A stretch of DNA of 64,000 nt from NCBI GenBank assembly GCA_964019055.1, contig OZ025208.1, positions 18,002,228 to 18,066,227 on the forward strand, written 5' to 3'. A program made the position numbers and the translations under genes. Shown piece by piece: positions 32,860 through 44,167 of the stretch (positions are counted from its first letter, which is position 1; each line of letters opens with the position of its first letter). The notes below the pieces were generated by a model that saw only the letters and a list, made by a program, of their open reading frames with translations, did no database searches and was not told where the DNA came from. Source of the stretch: Anthopleura xanthogrammica (lineage: Eukaryota > Cnidaria > Anthozoa > Actiniaria > Actiniidae).

Positions 32860-34553
32860 ATGCCAGTCTACAAACTTCACTATTTTAATGTACGAGGCCG
32901 TGCAGAACTAAGCAGACTTTGCTTTGCTGCTGCTGGTGTTGATTATGAAGACTTGAGGCATACACCAGACCAATGGCAACAGATGAAGAAAGGTAAATCA
33001 CTCTCGTTCTGATGCTGGCTTACTGGCCGGTCAGTGAAGTCTATTCGGCGCTCACACCCTAGGCCATGTATGTCGTCGTCATGCAGGATGGCTCGATATT
33101 GAATGCTTTGCTGTCTTTAATGAGTGTTTATATTTATATACCTTAAACTGGAATACTTGCAAGTCAGAATGCATAGGTTTTTCTTTTGGAAATATTTATG
33201 ATAGGAAGACGCTAATCAATTATGAACGAGTCATGACCGGCCGACAGCAGCTGTCATTCATTTGGTATTTTCGTGACTTGAATAAAATGTAGACGAAGGT
33301 TTAACGTCCAAAACCTCGGTAAAGTTCCAAACGTTTTACACGGTGTTAGACTTTCCTTCTTATGTGTATACAATAGCGTGACTACTAACCCGTTCTTTTA
33401 GGCTGCTATCAAATTCTTATTCCAGATCAGATTGCCCCAGAGGAGCCCCAGAGGTCGTTTGAAGCTTCGTTTTGAATAATTTGATTTGATTGGAATATCT
33501 GGCTCTGTGACGTGTGTAGTGTATACATACATATCACGTGGACAAGTACCACGTGGTCTAATCAGCTGAGCTGCTAGCAAACAGAACTATCTCGGGATGG
33601 GAGGGGACTGTTAGGGGTATGTTCCATGGTGTCGAAGGAATCTCACGAATGAATATTATTTACATAATAGACAACGTGACGCCATTGGGTCAACTGCCAA
33701 TGATGGAAGTGGACGACGAAAAGTTTTCTCAATCGATGACCATATTTAGATATGTAGCAAGACAAACAGGCGAGTAATATACAGGTTGGGATGCCTGTGG
33801 TATGGTATTCAACAGTAGCAGTTCTACCTAAATGTCATGTTCCCCACGTTAGCCCGCACTACCACCCCAACCCTAAAGTACCCAATTGCAAGATTACAGA
33901 ACAGTAATCAAGTATGAAGTATTCATTACATATTAACTGCCCCTAGAACCAGGGGACCCCAATCAACCTATAGGTCCCAATGTATTGTCAGCTAGCTTGA
34001 TGTCTGTTAATTGTTTTATCAGGTCTGTGTCCCACGGACAGCCTTCAAATTGCCAAATGTGACATGATCGTGGATACAGAGATCGATCTTGCAGCTAAAC
34101 GTATCAAGTATTATTACGAAAAAGACGAAAAATTGAAGGTAATATTTTGGATACTTAAAAAAGAGGAATCATCAGTATATCAACGTTAATTCATCTTTTA
34201 CTCATCCACAGGAAGTCTACAAAGGGGAATATTTCCAAACATACTTGCCTGAATTTTTGTCCAAAATATCAGGTTTGCTCAAGAAAAACAACGATGGAAA
34301 AGGATTCTTTATAGGTGACAAGGTTGGTTGATTAGCTAGCTGATGAATACGGTATATCCATTATTACATATCATTATTCATTAGTGATTTTATACTTTAG
34401 ATGACGTATGCAGATATCGCGGTGTTTAACGTGTGTGACACGTACTACTCGTACATAACTGACTATCCTGAGTTGAAGGCACATCATGAACGTGTTGCTG
34501 GAGTACCTGGAATCAAGGCATGGCTGGAAAAAAGACCCAAAACAGACCTGTGA
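32860..34553 (+). CDS. Sigma-class-like glutathione S-transferase (five exons, complete)
   Basis: Exons 32860-32992, 33671-33769, 34023-34138, 34212-34322 and 34401-34553 give 203 residues, the normal length for this family. The N-terminal thioredoxin fold starts MPVYKLHYFNVRGRAELSR, with the expected catalytic Tyr8. GQLPMMEVDDEKFSQSMTIF supplies the cis-proline and the glutathione-binding QS pair. The helical domain contains GKGFFIGDKMTYADIAVFN, the usual late motif of soluble GSTs. Family members conjugate glutathione to electrophiles or isomerise prostaglandin H2 in the cytosol. Intron 2 appears to use a GC donor (CAG then GCGAGT at 33770). AATAAA lies at 34658-34663. Class assignment rests on the N-terminus and is less certain than the family. 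Confidence 0.93.
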
Positions 34554-35258
34554 TATCTGGACAGCGATCATACAGCACCTACCTAAAATATCTATATACA
34601 GTAGGCCGGTGTAACTGTGTAGTTGAATTTGATGTCTAACAAATGATAGAAAATGAAAATAAAATCCCACTTAACTTCCATTCTTTTGTCTCGTTTTTTC
34701 TCTACTTTTGTTCTCTCATCAGCGGCGGATCCAGGGGGGTGCAGGGGTTGCGCACCCTCCCCTGGGTCGACTTTGTCTCCCCACTTGCGCACCCTCCCCT
34801 TGGTCGACTTTGTCTCCCCACTTCGAAGATAACCAATACAAAATAATAGTGTTTTTCTTTGATTCTAAGGGGTGCACCCCTCCCTGGGTCGACTTTGTGC
34901 TCCTACTGCAGCTTTGAAGATATCCAATACATAAGAACTTTCTCTTTCTTGGATGACATAGTGGTTTTTTTTGGGGTTCGGTTGGATGGGCCGTTGATTC
35001 GCCCTAATCGCCTCTTGTGCGGAATGTTCGCTTTTTTGTACTTTTGGAAAAGCTATACCAGGTGAACGTGATGTACAGCAGAAATGAGATCATAATGATA
35101 AGGTTAAGAAGAAAAAATGCATGCTTAAATCGAAATGTCTAAGCTAGGATTGAAAATAAGTCAAATAAATACGATGTAATGAAATTCCTCCCCTCCGACC
35201 CCTCCCTCTGCTCTACTACAAAGATTAGGCACCAGGCCACTCACGTCCATAATCCAAC
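34554..35258. other. Spacer with a GGCGGATCCAGG-type repeat fragment
   Basis: After the GST polyadenylation signal, GGCGGATCCAGG at 34724-34735 starts a repeat-like patch in which CTGGGTCGACTTTGT occurs near 34763 and 34888 with a variant near 34798. The inverse of the same 12-mer is at 36678-36689. The last 150 bases probably contain the promoter of the eS8-like gene. No gene seen. Confidence 0.5.
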
Positions 35259-38200
35259 ATGGCGGCAGTGATGAAGAACGTGGAGGTGTTAGTTACGTCT
35301 CTTTCTGCTGTTAAACTATTACAAAGAGTACCAGGTATAGATTGAATGTGATCAGGGTATATATTATGTAAACATTAACATCAATATTCCTGATACTGCA
35401 GCAGCATGTGCAACCATTCCTTCGGTACAACAAACAACAAGAACTCTACACACTTCTGGTAGGTTATTTTAAATTACTTTATTATCCTTGCTCTCTTGTT
35501 TATCTCTTCATAATATAGCTCTACCACTTTTTCCCTTTTCCCATACTAGTCTCTTATATAGCCCCACCACTTTTGAGGTTGCTCCGCGGTCCGTGAAGTA
35601 TCTCTAGTTATAAAGGCACATGGTTATTATAGTTGAACTGCTCTTATTGTTTCTTCTCCCAAAATGTTTATTTGAACTGTGGAAAAGACTTTGATGAGTG
35701 TTGAATATTGTTTTAGTGATGCTGCAAGGTGGACGACCAAAGAGTTTTTGGAGAACAAAAAGACATCCTGCCAATACAAGGGTAATGATATCAGTACTAA
35801 TGATTTATACCCACCCACCCCTCCCTCCTGACAACCAGAAAAAACATCGTACTATTACAATGATATTGGTGTTGGGATGAAGACAGTGGGGTTTGTAGTA
35901 AGTACTGCATTTTTAAAGTACACTTGTGCATAACACAGTTTCTGGATTATGTGCCTCTGGTGTATGTGGGCAGTAGGTAATGGTGAATGGTGTTGCCCTT
36001 GACAAGTTTTCACAGTATTACATTTTTTGCTATCCTCCCTCCCCCCAAATGTTCTTTAGGAGGTTTGGATTTTCTAATTAGCCTTAAATTGTTAATTATT
36101 TTTTATCAGTTACATTATATTTTAAATAATCCATTTTGCTTCTTTTTAGATTAATCATGAACTTCCTGAAAAAATTAAAGATAGAAAAGCATTTGGAGGG
36201 CACAGAAAATTGAAAGCCTTAAGAATCAACAAGGGCTGCTTCACGTGGGAGTCACTTGGTAGGTCACTGGACACATTTATAATTCATCTTCTGTACAATA
36301 GAGCAAGGACATCCTGTGAAAGTCTTTCTGAAGTTTACTTTCAGTTCTAAGCATTAATCAACATGAATTGTTTTTTATTATGATGATGATGATGATGATG
36401 ATGATGATAGCAAACAGTTCTAAGGCACCACAACTGGGTCTCACTGCCCTTACTATCACAAAACAATAAGGATAATAAAAATCCTCGATAAAAAAGACTC
36501 TATGAAAACAAAACTAATTGAAAGCTAGATATGAAGGCTTAAGGTATATACAGACTATAGGTAATGAGGATAGACCTAGAGAATAATAAAACTCTATGAA
36601 ATCAAGACTCATATGCTTTCTGTTCCACTTCAAGAAACATAGCTGAAGGGGGAGCTACACCCCCCCCTTTGCCCCTTCCTGGATCCGCCCCTGTCTAGGT
36701 AAATATAGACTAAAGGTAATAAGGATAGTCCTAAAAAATAATAAAAACTCTACAAATTCAAATTCATATAGAAAGCTAAATAAGCAGGCTAGGTATACAC
36801 CTATTTCAGTCACTCAATGCCAATAACGGGAGACCCAGAATGACTAATCCAAGGCCAATAGGAATCATCCATTTTTCATAAATATACACAACCAACCCAA
36901 TTCGTCTGAAGTGGGTTTTTGGCTTTCATTGATAAAACATTACCATGCATGATACCAAGACTGGCCATATAATTAATTGGGACTCTGGTAAATGTCTTTC
37001 CTATTGTAACAATAGAAAGCAACAACTTCTACTGGAGAGTTGGTTTACTAAGTTTGAGCAGAATCCACTCAACCACTCAATCAAATTACCAACACCGTAC
37101 AATAGGCTTATAAAGCAAAATTGTTTTAAAATCTATTTTCAACTAATATTTTCATTCTTCTTGTTAAGGTGTGGATCTGGAGACACCAATTGTTAGTGTT
37201 CTTCACAGCTATGCAAACAAACAACATGTTGAAAAAAATGTCATCGTCAAAGGAAGCATTGTTCAAATAGATGCACATCCCTTTAAAACATGGTAAGTAT
37301 AGAACAAAGTGTAGTATAGATATTAATAACCTCCCTGGAGATATTAGCAGTGGAGCATTGTTCAAATAGATGCACATCCCTTTAAAACATGGTAAGTATA
37401 GAACAAAGTGTAGTATAGATATTAATAACCTCCCTGGAGATATTAGCAGTGGAGCATTGTTCAAATACATGCACATCCCTTTAAAACATGGTAAGTATAG
37501 AACAAAGTGTAGTATAGATATTAATAACCTCCCTGGAGATATTAGCAGTGGAGCATTGTTCAAATACATGCACATCCCTTTAAAACATGGTAAGTATAGA
37601 ACAAAGTGGCATAGTATAGATATTAATAACCTCCCTGGAGATATTAGCAGTGGAGCATTGTTCAAATACATGTAGATGCATGCACATATTATTAAAAAAC
37701 TTGTAACTTCATTCGTTAAAAAATCAGTAGAACATGTAAACATAAACTCACATATTGTGTTTTATCAGGTCTTGAACCACTTGGCTTCGCCTAAACAAAA
37801 CCTGGTCGTCTATTAAACAGTACTACATAACCTGCCTGGAGATATAAACACTGTTTTCCATTGACAGTTACTATTTAACACTAATTAGTTTAACTGTGTA
37901 TTCATGACTTTGTTGTTTAACAGCATAGTCCTTGAAGTATTGGATTTTGCATAAGCAGCCTAATTTCTAATTGTTTTAATTTGATTACAGGTATGAAACA
38001 CAGAAAGAACAGCACAATAAGGTAATAAAGTTTGTGAATCGTTGAATGTATAGTTGATTGTACAAATTATTCATAATTTCACTTCAATCGTGGGTAAACA
38101 TCACTACATTCAATATTTTATGTGTACAACTCTCAACTCACATGTTGATTTTATGGTGGGAGGAAAACCAGAGAACCCAGAAAAAAAACTCAGAGCCAGA

Positions 38201-39186
38201 ACAAATTCTATTCTTTCAGTTTATTTTCTCGGTAAGGCTAAGTTGCTACACACAAATATAGAACTACTAACCAAAGAAACTACAGTGATGAAATAATAAA
38301 TAAATAAAATATATATACAAGGGCCACCATATTCACATGGTGGCCTATAGGTGAATCTGTGTTTACAATATTTTGCTCATTAGCATACGGTTAGAATATT
38401 ACAAACCGGACCCAAAACTTAAAAGATCTTATAAGTAATCTACGAATGTTTTAGCCCTTTGCATGCAATAGTTTACGAGATATCAGCTTTCAAATTACTG
38501 GGTGGCAAAAACACTAATGAGCCCATACATTCTCTGTAAAATTCAGAGATTTTTAAACCGCTTCACACAAAATCTTTTTCATGTATCAAGCTCAAATTTT
38601 TAAAATAAAAAATAAGCTAATTTCATCATGCTCTTTCCGTATTCAGAAAGGATTTGGTGTAAATTTGGCTAAAGAGTAAAATTCCTATGCTAATGAATCA
38701 AAATGTAAACATTGACATCAGTAAAGATCTGTGTATTGAGGAATCAAACAAGCAACCTGACGTGTGGGACTCAGTGGTGAAAAACCAACATTTTACTGCT
38801 AATTCTAGTCCCATGCAATGTGATTTATTTTAGTGGCTTAGTGTAACATCTGTGAATGAAATTTGATTGTTCCACAGGAAAAACCACAACCATCTCAAGA
38901 CAATGAGGAGAATATCAAATTACTAAATGAAGAAATATTGTATGGTAAGCCATTTGTTGATTCAATAGCCTTTGACATAAAGATTCATTAACAATTAACC
39001 ATGATTGTTTAGGTGATCATTATTTTTTCATTAACATGCTGATAAATCATCAAACTATTGTTGTTTGTTTCAGCTAAAATATCAACAAGACCAGGTCAGG
39101 TTGGAGCGTGTAATGGATATATTTTAGAAGGAAAGGACCTTGAAGATATTCAAAGTATTCTCAATAATAACCTTACAGTCAAGTGA
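35259..39186 (+). CDS. Divergent eS8-family ribosomal protein with presequence-like N-terminus (nine exons)
   Basis: Exons: 35259-35334, 35402-35458, 35717-35781, 35839-35897, 36150-36258, 37169-37292, 37991-38021, 38878-38944, 39074-39186; about 233 codons. The middle and end match cytosolic RPS8: FGGHRKLKALRINKGCFTWE, then VIVKGSIVQIDAHPFKTWYE, and RPGQVGACNGYILEGKDLE near the C-terminus. KRHPANTR matches the GRPAANTK segment. It lacks RPS8's basic N-terminus and instead starts MAAVMKNVEVLVTSLSAVKL and TTRTLHTSVMLQGG, which looks like a mitochondrial targeting sequence. Exon 3 ends in phase 0 at the only good donor, while exon 4 needs phase 1 to read YYYNDIGVGMKTVGF, so one base is missing or a splice site is misjudged; an A6 run at 35839-35844 is a likely place. 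AATAAA at 39346-39351. eS8 homology is strong; mitochondrial location is inference. Confidence 0.8.
36375..36408. repeat. (GAT)n microsatellite in intron 5 of the eS8-like gene
   Basis: About eleven ATG/GAT triplets in a row; nothing else recognised in this 0.9-kb intron apart from the inverse GGCGGATCCAGG motif at 36678-36689. Confidence 0.8.
37256..37675 (+). repeat. Exon-edge minisatellite, 99-bp unit, repeating the exon 6 donor of the eS8-like gene
   Basis: The exon 6 end (GCATTGTTCAAATAGATGCA ... AAAACATG then GTAAGTATAG) begins at 37256 and the same block restarts at 37355, 37454, 37553 and, truncated, 37655. Three complete decoy donors result. Continuing past the true donor in frame meets TAA at once, so use of a decoy would truncate the protein. 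Minus-strand ORFs here are artefacts. Confidence 0.93.
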
Positions 39187-39345
39187 ATCAAGGACAGAAT
39201 GAATCGGCCATCAACAGAGCAGAATTTATTCATGATTCATATCTTTCACAAGCTCATTTGCTTAACCACACATTCATTTTAGCTTTCAAGTTTTCCTTTT
39301 GATGAATGTAAAACCATACCCAGTTTTTGACGCTGCACTAATTTA

Positions 39346-39366
39346 AATAAATAAATATTTTTTATT
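39346..39366. promoter_or_regulatory. Overlapping polyadenylation signals of two convergent genes
   Basis: AATAAA at 39346-39351 serves the + strand eS8-like gene. TTTATT at 39361-39366 is AATAAA on the minus strand for the membrane-protein gene. The two transcripts should therefore overlap at their 3' ends by a few tens of bases. Confidence 0.55.
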
Positions 39367-39424
39367 TGAAGCAATCTGCTTGTCAATAAGATGATGTGAA
39401 TAAAAAATTTTAATAAATGAAAAG

Positions 39425-40768
39425 TCAGTCTTCTTTCTCATCAGGTGTTCTCCTAAAGACAAGCCACACCCTTCTTTCAATGGACTTGTAGATGTAGACC
39501 ATGCCAAGACCAACAGCCTTTCCACTGTTTAGAACATTAGACCTCATCAGAATCAATTGAGCTTTTAGAGGGTCCAATCTTACACTTCTCTCCAAAATTT
39601 CTCCAAGTGTTTGGAAAACGCTCTTGATATGTTCAACAATTCTTGAAGAATATAGCATTTGCCCAAGAATATCACGCATAACAGACCATACTGCAGTAAA
39701 TACATCGTACATGGGTTTAAGAACGGCTGTTGGTGCTTTGATAAAAAGAATTCCCAACACATGAAAACAAGGTTGAAATATACTCATGAGCGGTTGAAAG
39801 GTGACTCTTACTACTTCTAAAGAACTAGATAATAGCATTAACACTTGTTTACCACACGCAACTAAAGGCGTAGCAAAAGAAGACATGATAACGTAAACTG
39901 GTTTCAGGTATGCAAGCCATTGCTTGGTGAATTCCTCAAACACCGTATTGGCTACTTGAATAAGCTTGTCCAGAGATTTAATCTGAGAAATAAGCATATC
40001 GATGACAGGCCGAACATAAGCTCGTATGAAATCTACATGGCGATATAGCTGCCATAAGGCCCACAAAATTGAAAAAATAGTATAGAAAGTAAGAACAAAC
40101 TCGATGGTCCCCCGGACAAAGGGTGTGTACACCTTGAGGGGAATATACTGAACCCAGTCAGGTAGTCCCTCGCGTAGTTTGGAACTGGTGTAATCCAACA
40201 GTTCGTGTTCGTTTTGATCAAGAGCGTCAGCATCTGCAGTTATCTTTGCTTGTCTAAGAGATCGCATAATGTCTCGTACTTGACCAGTGTAGTTAACATG
40301 AAATGTTAGTTCTGCCACAAGAGAACCATCACAGCTGATGTCTTGATCGCTACCCGATATTTCTATTTTCTTCATGCATTCTAAGGTTAAAACACAATTC
40401 ATTGCATCCAGGCACCCAAACTTGGTAGTAACTCTGAGATCAGCAGCAGATATATCGTCCAAGTAGAATAATTTACATTCTTCATGATCAAAGTGTTGTC
40501 GGTCGTGAAAGACTATTTTCAAAGACGTACAAGTCGGTGTGTATTCCAGCCATCTTTCTTCACTACGAATATCCCATTTTCCACATCGTATTCTGGTAAC
40601 AGGTATCCGTACCGTCTGGCCAGATCTAGAGTATTTTATGGGTGAGCTTGGTGGATCGGATCGACTGGATGTGATGGTATTTCTTGTTCCATCCATCGAA
40701 CCTCCTTCCTCCGTCCCTTCCTCCATCTTTGACTTTGACAGTCTGATGTAAACAAAGGGCGCACGCAT
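39425..40768 (-). CDS. Predicted membrane protein, intronless, 447 aa, unrecognised family
   Basis: One uninterrupted frame of 447 codons. The first methionine gives MRAPFVYIRLSKSK; a second at residue 15 (MEEGTEEGGSMDG) is an equally plausible start and leaves a low-complexity acidic N-terminus. Residues about 50-190 look globular and cysteine-containing. One clear membrane segment, FVLTFYTIFSILWALWQLY, lies near residue 230, followed by several long amphipathic or hydrophobic stretches (PVYVIMSSFATPLVACG, FHVLGILFIKAPTAVL) that may be helices lying on or in a membrane. The C-terminus is basic then acidic (RRTPDEKED). I do not recognise the family. Length, codon composition and complex sequence argue that it is real. 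It is the only intronless gene here, so a retrocopy origin is possible. Confidence 0.75.
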   Translation of the reverse strand: MRAPFVYIRLSKSKMEEGTEEGGSMDGTRNTITSSRSDPPSSPIKYSRSGQTVRIPVTRIRCGKWDIRSEERWLEYTPTCTSLKIVFHDRQHFDHEECKLFYLDDISAADLRVTTKFGCLDAMNCVLTLECMKKIEISGSDQDISCDGSLVAELTFHVNYTGQVRDIMRSLRQAKITADADALDQNEHELLDYTSSKLREGLPDWVQYIPLKVYTPFVRGTIEFVLTFYTIFSILWALWQLYRHVDFIRAYVRPVIDMLISQIKSLDKLIQVANTVFEEFTKQWLAYLKPVYVIMSSFATPLVACGKQVLMLLSSSLEVVRVTFQPLMSIFQPCFHVLGILFIKAPTAVLKPMYDVFTAVWSVMRDILGQMLYSSRIVEHIKSVFQTLGEILERSVRLDPLKAQLILMRSNVLNSGKAVGLGMVYIYKSIERRVWLVFRRTPDEKED

Positions 40769-40974
40769 CTATTTATCAACATACACGCTGACAATATCGT
40801 GGGCTCATGTTATGAAAATCGCTGACAGGTAGAAATGCGGGCTCACATGAAGAAGTTTATGAAGATTTGAAGAAGAGCAAGACAAGAATGTGTTGAAAAA
40901 CTGGTTTGAATCACTACTGATTGCAACTAAATAACAAGATACTAGGCCTAAAGGGGTCTAACATTCGGTAATCA
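40769..40974. promoter_or_regulatory. Shared divergent promoter region between the membrane-protein gene and UNC45
   Basis: The two start codons face away from each other across about 206 bp, and less once 5' UTRs are allowed for. No TATA box is evident. GGGCTCA-containing short repeats occur near 40801 and 40839. A bidirectional promoter is inferred from spacing alone. Confidence 0.45.
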
Positions 40975-43900
40975 ATGGCTGAGGTGAGTTAATGTTGTGT
41001 TGTAGTATGTAAAGGGCGTTAGTCTGACAACAGGCCTACTGACAGTACTCACGATGTACTTTAATATGCATACATGTACATGTGTACTGTGATCAGGTCT
41101 GTCTGTTCTTTGATTCTCTGCTAATAGGTTAATATGTTCCTTAATAACTTGTACCAGTATGAAAGCACACCTACAGTCAACGTTGATAACATGGTGTTCT
41201 CGGGGAAGCAGTCAGTTGTGTAAGCTTTGTTCAGAAATATAAAGTTCATTGTGACAAATGTGACAAAACTTCATTCAAAATATTCTAGATAAACTATTCT
41301 ACCAAGATTAAACTAAGGATGATTGTATTCTCAAATATAAAGAACACATATATTCCCTTATGTGGAATAGCATCCTTCATGCCCATAACATATATTATAC
41401 ATAACTTGATTATCTATACTGCTGTGATCTTTACATGATGGTATGCTCTGTTATAAGGAGTTCCATCAGAATGCTCTTGCACTCAAGGAGGAAGGGAATA
41501 ATTACTTTAAAAAAGGTGATTATGAAGCAGCATTAGTGAATTACACAAAAGCACTGAAATTGTACCCGTCTGACGAAAAGGATAAAGAAAGACTCCAAGA
41601 TAAAGCAACAGTATACAAGAACAGAGCAGCTTGTCACTTGAAGCTGGTGAGTATTGATTTGGAGAATGATGGGAATTACAGCATATTTTATATAGGTTTT
41701 TTAATACAAAATTATTATTTAACGAAGACAAGACCTGTTTTAATAGGCCTTTGCAGGATATAATCATGTGACTGTTGCTGGATGGCAAAAAAATTTGAAC
41801 TTCATTTATTTAAAAAAAATTTGTTGGATTACTAATGTCATTTCACAGACCTTTTCCAACATAATTTTTTTGTCTCATAAGATACTTTCAATTTCAATGT
41901 ACGAATCAATTTCAAGTTTGTTTGCCATCCAGAGCCTTCCCCAAGAGACCTTGGGCTGACTTGATTCATTATCAAAGTGATATATCAGAACATGACTGTT
42001 TATTGCAAATGGCCCATTGCTGTCACCCTCCCCTGACCCCCATTCAGTAACAAATACATGCATGAGTGGAGATACTGCTGGTCATGCAGACGTGAGCCTG
42101 ATATGATTCAATTTATTCAACACTATGAACAGGAAAAATATGAAGACACAGTAAATGATTGTACAAATGGTAAGTTGTATTTGTAGAATAAATATAAGAC
42201 ACATCTTCCTTGTTTTAACTTAATTTTCAAGGCTATCATCTGATAGCCTGTGGATAACAAACTATAATTCAGTTAGAATTTGGAAATGTTCAAGTAGAGG
42301 GAGGAAAACCAGAGAAACAAAAAAACAAAAATTTCATCAGACTAATTGCTGTTAGTGGGCATGCGATATGGGAGGGCCTGTGCTGGGAGGTTCTGGAACA
42401 AACAGTAAGGTGAAAAGGAAATGCACCATGTCACACTTACTGTCAAATGTCCAAGGACGCATACCTACAACTTTATGATTGTATTTTCTTTCTCTCAGCA
42501 TTAGAAGTATTAGTTAATGATTCAAAGGCCTTGTACAGAAGGTGTCAAGCACTAGAGCATCTTGGCAAACTAGAAGAAGCATTTAAAGACATCCATACAC
42601 TGACAAGGATTGAACCTAAGGTAAAATACACTAGAATCATTGACTGCTTGTATTGTTGTTTTGCAGTGCGTAAATTATTTGATAATCAATGTGCATTTGG
42701 TGCAGATATACTTACGCCAGAAATATTTGGACCTTTTTTCATAACTGATTGTAATTTTTCTCAGAACTCATCTTTTCAAGTGGTGTTAAGAAGACTTGGT
42801 CCACAGTTACAGGCTAAGGTTAATATTCTGCTGTACATTAATATTTGTTTTCTGTATTGAATTATAAATTCTCGATGAAAAGTTGTGACTACTTAATCAT
42901 TTGGTATAATCAATGAAGCAATAACAATAAGAATAGTACTCAAACCTACAGCTGTATAGGGATGACAAGAATGGATTGCCATTAGAGTAAATTACTTTTA
43001 ATTGTGTTCATTAAAGTCTGAAAAAGTGAGAACCACAGATGGTTTGGTGAGTGAAATGTTTACATCATTATTTGGAGACAAAGATACAGAAGAAAGAAAA
43101 AACAAGGTATGTTTTTGTTGTAATGCTATATGTGATGTATATACTATATGAGATGTGTTGGTTGTCTGTGAAGGTCATGTAAACATGTTATACTGACAGA
43201 AATCAAATTGTCTTGGTCCAGGCATTGAAGAATTTAGTAATCCTGTCCAAGGAAGAAGCTGGTGCACAAAAGATCTTTCATGGAGGTAAACAAAATGTCA
43301 TTTTTACAGCATTTCTTTTTCAAGCAATGTATGATGGGCCAAGGGTTACCATATTATCATATTATTACAGGTGAGGGAGTCAAGCAGATTATCAGCTTAT
43401 TGAATAGCAACTCAGAAGAACAGATTGTGGCTGGATTATTAGTGTTGAAAGGACTTTGTACAAAGTCTTCCTCAAGGGTGGGTTATTACAGTGTGACGTG
43501 CCTAACCCTGGACACCCAATTAATTCTTTTACAAGTTGCTCAATGAGGCATATTAGCCAGCAAAGAGACTAAAATCAATATCACTGACCAGAGGTAAAGG
43601 TTCGAATTTTGACAAGAAAGCTCGCCCAATTATTTCAACTTGGAATGTTTTTGGTCCTTTCTGTTGCAAATATAAATAAAATCTTTTCTGACACGAGTTT
43701 GACCTCACATAAAATGTACAAATTCTCATTCACTGATTGGGTTACTTGTAAAAAATTTAATTAAGTAGCCAGAGTTAGGCGCGTCACACTATGATATCAT
43801 TATTATTTATTATTTATCATTTATACCAAAACAAGTTACTCTGTATTACGATATATATTTATTTACCATGACTATTATTGATTATCTGTATTGTGCTATG

Positions 43901-44133
43901 GTTTTTTAACCACATCTCTCAAATAAATAAATCAATAAATCAATAAATAAATAGATAAATAAATCAACCTTGTTTATAGAGGGTACTGTAGCATGTAACA
44001 GTAATTCAAACCTGTGGCCCTCTTTTAACGTCTCTTAAGTTGAAAGGGATGGGACCACCACTAACATGAACGTCTGAGCAACTCAAAGGTCTAACCATTT
44101 GCAGATATTACTGTATGACAAAGACAGCACCTT

Positions 44134-44167
<34 letters not shown>

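Noticed and set aside
37126..37743. 205-codon minus-strand ORF with four repeats
   Set aside because: Antisense reading of the 99-bp exon-edge minisatellite.
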